A stretch of 55,003 nt of DNA from Calditrichota bacterium (GTDB lineage Bacteria > Calditrichota > Calditrichia > Calditrichales > Calditrichaceae), in the NCBI GenBank assembly GCA_024278755.1, contig JAJRSO010000072.1, positions 1-55,003 of the forward strand, read 5' to 3'. The position numbers and the translations under genes were made by a program. Numbering within the stretch: position 1 is the stretch's first letter; each line of letters starts with the position of its first letter. Shown here piece by piece: positions 52,293-55,003 of the stretch. The notes below the pieces were generated by a model. The model searched no databases, was not told the DNA's origin, and was given only the letters and a program-made list of their open reading frames with translations.

Positions 52293-52652
52293 ATGCAAAA
52301 AATTCTACTTGTCGTAAACGATGCGCCATACGGAACAGAAAAAGCCTACAATGCCTTTAGACTGGCAATGAATATTATTAAATATCATAAAGAAGATGTA
52401 AAAATTAAAATATTTCTGCTTGGCGATGCGGTCTTTTGCGTACTGACAAATCAAAGGACGGCAGAAGGGTATTATAACATAGAAAGAATGCTAAAATATA
52501 TCCTTAAAAGAGAAGGAGAAGTGAAAGCTTGCGGCATTTGTGCCGAAGCGAGAGGCATTGCTTCTTTACCATTTCAGGACGGAATAGAATTGAGTACAAT
52601 GGAAGAATTTTCTCGCTGGACGGTTGAATCGGATAAAGTGATATCCTTTTGA
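52293..52652 (+). CDS. DsrE/DsrF-like family protein
   Basis: Small sulfur-relay related protein. The 119-residue product starts with KILLVVNDAPYGTEKAYNA and contains KACGICAEARGI with C80 and C83, as in the DsrE superfamily (proteins that can carry a persulfide). Here it is alone, with no dsr or tus genes, so a general redox or sulfur role is inferred. It follows YjbQ by 75 nt. Confidence 0.85.
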   Translation: MQKILLVVNDAPYGTEKAYNAFRLAMNIIKYHKEDVKIKIFLLGDAVFCVLTNQRTAEGYYNIERMLKYILKREGEVKACGICAEARGIASLPFQDGIELSTMEEFSRWTVESDKVISF

Positions 52653-52668
52653 ACGGTACAACTCGGTT

Positions 52669-52703
52669 CAGGCCTTTCGGGCCTTCTCTTCCCGAAAAGC
52701 CTG
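52669..52703. terminator. hairpin between convergent genes
   Basis: CAGGCCTTTCGGG and CCCGAAAAGCCTG form a 13-bp stem (one mismatch) with a 9-nt loop between the DsrE-like gene (plus) and nagB (minus). No T-run follows on either strand, so a terminator role is not certain. Confidence 0.5.
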
Positions 52704-52710
52704 GACACCG

Positions 52711-53520
52711 CTACATCCCCGGCAGGCTTTCGAGCGCTTCTTTTTCGATATCTTTAAAGTAACGAACGGTTCCCACTTTCAATTCCATAGTGGAATCATC
52801 ATCGCAGACAATCATGGCATGATTGTGCAATTGTAAAACCGATACCGTCCACATATGATTTACTCCATCTTCCACTACTTTCTGCAAAGCCCGTGCTTTG
52901 TTGTAACCGCTGATAATAATTAATAGCTTTTTGGCATCCATTACCGTCCCAACGCCAACGGTTAGCGCTGTTTTAGGCACTTTGTTTATATCATTGTCAA
53001 AAAAACGGGAATTGGCCTGAATGGTATCAAAGGTTAATGTTTTTATTCGTGTTCGTGAAGATAAAGAAGAACCGGGTTCATTAAAAGCGATATGCCCGTC
53101 CGGTCCGATACCACCCAAAAACAGATCGATACCGCCGATTTCTTTGATCTTTTCTTCGTACCGGGCACATTCCGCCTGGAGGTCGGAGGCATTTCCGTTT
53201 AATATATTGATATTTTCTTTTGGAATATCAATATGTGAAAACAAATGATGGTGCATAAAATAATGATAGCTTTCGGGATGATCTTCCGATATCCCCACAT
53301 ACTCATCCATATTGAAAGTCACAACATTTTTAAACGATACTTTCCCCTGTTTATGAAGCTTAACCAGTTCTTTATATGTTCCGATTGGAGAAGAACCGGT
53401 GGGAAGACCAAGTACATATGGTTTATCTGCGGTCGGCGCAGCCTCGTTTATTTTATGGGCTGTATAGTGCGCAACCCATTTGCTAAGTTTGTCATAATTC
53501 TGGTGAATAAGAATACGCAT
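52711..53520 (-). CDS. nagB: glucosamine-6-phosphate deaminase
   Basis: NagB converts glucosamine-6-phosphate to fructose-6-phosphate and ammonia. The 269-residue protein has [16 protein letters not shown] near the start, the catalytic D72-E73 in [29 protein letters not shown] with the catalytic histidine and [18 protein letters not shown] at the end. The length is normal for NagB. AAAGGA precedes the ATG. It runs toward the NagB-LmbE genes on the other strand, giving two NagB domains within 4 kb. Confidence 0.95.
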   Translation of the reverse strand: MRILIHQNYDKLSKWVAHYTAHKINEAAPTADKPYVLGLPTGSSPIGTYKELVKLHKQGKVSFKNVVTFNMDEYVGISEDHPESYHYFMHHHLFSHIDIPKENINILNGNASDLQAECARYEEKIKEIGGIDLFLGGIGPDGHIAFNEPGSSLSSRTRIKTLTFDTIQANSRFFDNDINKVPKTALTVGVGTVMDAKKLLIIISGYNKARALQKVVEDGVNHMWTVSVLQLHNHAMIVCDDDSTMELKVGTVRYFKDIEKEALESLPGM

Positions 53521-54116
53521 TTGTTTTTCCTTTCCGATTTGGTAAACTGCAATAACTCATTTTAAAGTGTAAAATACTAAAGTGGGTAGTTAGTTAGTTT
53601 TGTAAACAAAATAAATAAAAATATTGGTATGTGAAAGGGAAAAAATATTTTTTCCGGAAGTTTTTTGTTGCTTCTGGGCACATCCGTATTAAATAAATTT
53701 AAAAAACTGTGATCCGGTAATAATACCTACCCTTTCCGGCACAAGCTGTTACCTTCTTTTAGCTACGGATGAACGCGGATGTTCACTGATTAAATTGATT
53801 GTTTCTTTTGCTTATTCGCGTCCATTAGCATATTTTTGCGGCTTTTTTTCACAACACCTGCTTAATAAGATAATTACGGCCCGCCTGTTACTTATGAACT
53901 GATAAAATACAAAGCCTTGATTATTTTGGACAGCTTTGGTTTATGGATTAGAGCAATACGGTTTTATATTGTTTTGTTAAAATTGGCGTTTTAAGTACGA
54001 TAAAACTAAAGCTATTAATGTGCTTAATAATCGGTTTTTTCGGCCTGTCCGCCTCCGGCGTGGTGGTAATCGGTCTTTATTCGTATAATTCGACACGATA
54101 AGACAATACGAACTTA
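53521..54116. other. gene-poor intergenic region
   Basis: About 600 nt with no supported gene. It includes a perfect palindrome of 18 nt (53638-53655; GGAAAAAAT with ATTTTTTCC), 118 nt upstream of nagB, and several A/T-rich runs. A 62-residue minus frame at 53977-54165 overlaps the idi end and looks non-coding. Confidence 0.5.
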
Positions 54117-54674
54117 TTAAAGAGAATATATTTCGCTCAGATACTCGCGCGTTAAACGTTCCCACTCCATTTTAAACCAGGGAGTATATAATTCGGGATT
54201 AAGTAGCATATCGCGATTTAAATCAGTTATGGATATATATTTCCAAGCCATAATTTCCGTATCGTTTATTTTTGGTTTGCTGTTCGCACGGCCAATATAA
54301 ACGGAGCATAATTCATTTTCGCTGCCCTTATCCCCAAACGACGCCTGGTACTGAAAGCGGTACAAATAGTGTAGCGGAACATCCAGTCCCACTTCTTCTT
54401 TTAGCCGCCGCGCCACCGCCTGCGCGTAGCTTTCTCCTTTGCGTGGATGACTGCAACAGGTATTGGACCAGTATTCGCCCCATAACCGTTTATCGGTATG
54501 CCGCTGCTGCAATAGCAGTTCATTTTTACTATTAAAAATAAAGATGGAAAAAGCCCGGTGTAAAACACCATTTCCATTATGGCAGAAATCTTTACTTTCG
54601 TACCCCGTGATATTATCGTATTCATCTACCAAAATGAGCTTTTCATCATCAAATGAGACTACATTACCTGCCAT
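54117..54674 (-). CDS. idi: isopentenyl-diphosphate delta-isomerase, type I
   Basis: Idi interconverts isopentenyl and dimethylallyl diphosphate for isoprenoid synthesis. The 185-residue Nudix-fold protein has the active-site cysteine in WSNTCCSHPRKGES (C73/C74, H76), GGxxx-like RRLKEEVGLDV, and the glutamate pair E119/E121 in GSENELCSVY. Length and motifs are those of E. coli-type Idi. The ATG follows AGAGGA. It may feed the UbiA-family enzyme at the other end of the window. Confidence 0.95.
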   Translation of the reverse strand: MAGNVVSFDDEKLILVDEYDNITGYESKDFCHNGNGVLHRAFSIFIFNSKNELLLQQRHTDKRLWGEYWSNTCCSHPRKGESYAQAVARRLKEEVGLDVPLHYLYRFQYQASFGDKGSENELCSVYIGRANSKPKINDTEIMAWKYISITDLNRDMLLNPELYTPWFKMEWERLTREYLSEIYSL

Positions 54675-54722
54675 TTCATTTCCTCTAATATATCTCGTTA
54701 TTGTTTATGGTTTTATAAGTTA

Positions 54723-54748
54723 AAGTATCAAGTATCAAGTATCAAGTC
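54723..54748. repeat. AAGTATC tandem heptamer repeat
   Basis: AAGTATC occurs three times head to tail (54723-54743) followed by AAGTC, 49 nt upstream of the idi start. On the minus strand each unit gives TTGATA, a close match to a -35 element, and a TAAAAC lies 17 nt after one of them, so it forms part of the likely idi promoter. Confidence 0.8.
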
Positions 54749-54900
54749 AGGCCAGAGTATTTTGGAAATAACAAAATGACAACAAAATATGAACTCATTC
54801 AAAAATCCTGTATATTACGTCTAAATCAATTACACTCAAACAGATAAAAATCGGAAACAAATAGGCGTTATCTTAAAGTTAGTTGAAATTTAGAAGAAAA

Positions 54901-54965
54901 GGTTCCTCCCCAAGAACCAAAAAATTGGTTAAATTCATTTAGCCAAAACAAAAATAGGAGGAACC
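54901..54965. repeat. inverted repeat enclosing the ribosome site of the right-edge gene
   Basis: GGTTCCTCC (54901-54909) and GGAGGAACC (54957-54965) are a perfect 9-bp inverted pair. The right arm contains the GGAGGA ribosome site of the gene starting at 54967. Inside is a second pair AACCAA/TTGGTT (54915-54930). In the message the ribosome site could be paired, lowering translation. Confidence 0.7.
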
Positions 54966-54966
54966 G

Positions 54967-55003
54967 ATGGCAGCAAAGATAAAGTCAAGTTCAATCAACC
55001 GCA
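54967..55003 (+). CDS. start of an unknown gene, possibly a transposase (cut by window)
   Basis: The first 12 codons (MAAKIKSSSINR) follow the GGAGGA ribosome site by only a few bases. Too little is visible to name a family. The strong leader hairpin (54901-54965) and the basic N-terminus are compatible with an insertion-sequence transposase, but this is a guess. Confidence 0.4.
   Translation, partial: MAAKIKSSSINR

Noticed and set aside
53977-54165. 62-codon minus frame
   Set aside because: Overlaps the end of idi in another frame, low-complexity arginine-rich, no ribosome site.

Overview
The window looks like a chromosomal stretch from a Gram-negative, respiratory bacterium of the FCB superphylum, most likely Calditrichota or a close neighbour. 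Support for this is a TonB-dependent receptor with an N-terminal carboxypeptidase-regulatory-like domain, outer-membrane beta-barrel type proteins, a NagB-LmbE fusion, PE synthesis by PssA/Psd, and two promoters resembling the Bacteroidota TTTG/TAnnTTTG pattern. The assignment is inferred from gene content, not from a marker-gene comparison. No rRNA, tRNA or CRISPR array was seen. Genes lie mainly on the minus strand in tight operons separated by clear rho-independent terminators.

Layout, left to right. (1) 1-6.76 kb, minus: a ten-gene operon read from truA through tal, an htrA-like protease, purC, psd, pssA, a DUF4321-like gene, tatA, an unknown exported protein and a UbiA-family prenyltransferase cut by the window edge. 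A good sigma-70 promoter lies in front of truA. (2) 6.8-11.9 kb, minus: a cytochrome c maturation operon ccmA-B-C-D-E-F, with a CcmE of the CxxxY type and no ccmH. (3) 11.9-14.7 kb: a TonB-dependent receptor. (4) 14.97-17.3 kb, minus: a FliA/WhiG-like sigma factor, a receiver-first histidine kinase and a small FlgM-like protein directly preceded by a sigma-28-type promoter. (5) 17.6-20.0 kb: an outer-membrane protein, a ComF-like phosphoribosyltransferase and a stand-alone HPt protein. (6) 20.1-25.1 kb, minus: an OsmC protein, butyrate kinase, phosphate butyryltransferase and a MaeB-type malic enzyme. (7) 25.1-30.6 kb: an NtrC-type two-component pair diverging from a tetraheme cytochrome c and an NhaC antiporter. 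(8) 30.7-38 kb: a hybrid PAS kinase, uvrB and an OmpR-type two-component pair. (9) 38-44.5 kb, minus: rrf2-cydA-cydB-cydD-cydC, a cytochrome bd oxidase with its assembly transporter and a likely Fe-S regulator. (10) 44.5-46.6 kb: a gene-poor gap, then a TetR regulator with an obvious self-operator and a membrane protein of unknown function. (11) 46.6-49.2 kb, minus: a HAD hydrolase, a PBP4-like lipoprotein and HU. (12) 49.3-53.5 kb: the NagB-LmbE fusion, YjbQ and DsrE-like proteins, then a canonical NagB on the other strand. (13) 53.5-55 kb: a gene-poor stretch, idi, and the first codons of a further gene, perhaps of a mobile element.

How it fits together: the ccm operon supplies c-type cytochromes such as the tetraheme protein at 28.4 kb. 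Cytochrome bd gives a high-affinity oxygen route under Rrf2 control, and Ptb-Buk can make ATP from acyl-CoA. Signal transduction is dense (three full kinases, one receiver-kinase, two response regulators, one HPt). No single large undescribed system stands out. The most rewarding novelties are the FlgM-like gene with its sigma-28 promoter, an imperfect dispersed intergenic repeat, the in-frame coding-like tail after the NagB-LmbE stop, and the inverted repeat that pairs the ribosome binding site of the gene at the right edge.
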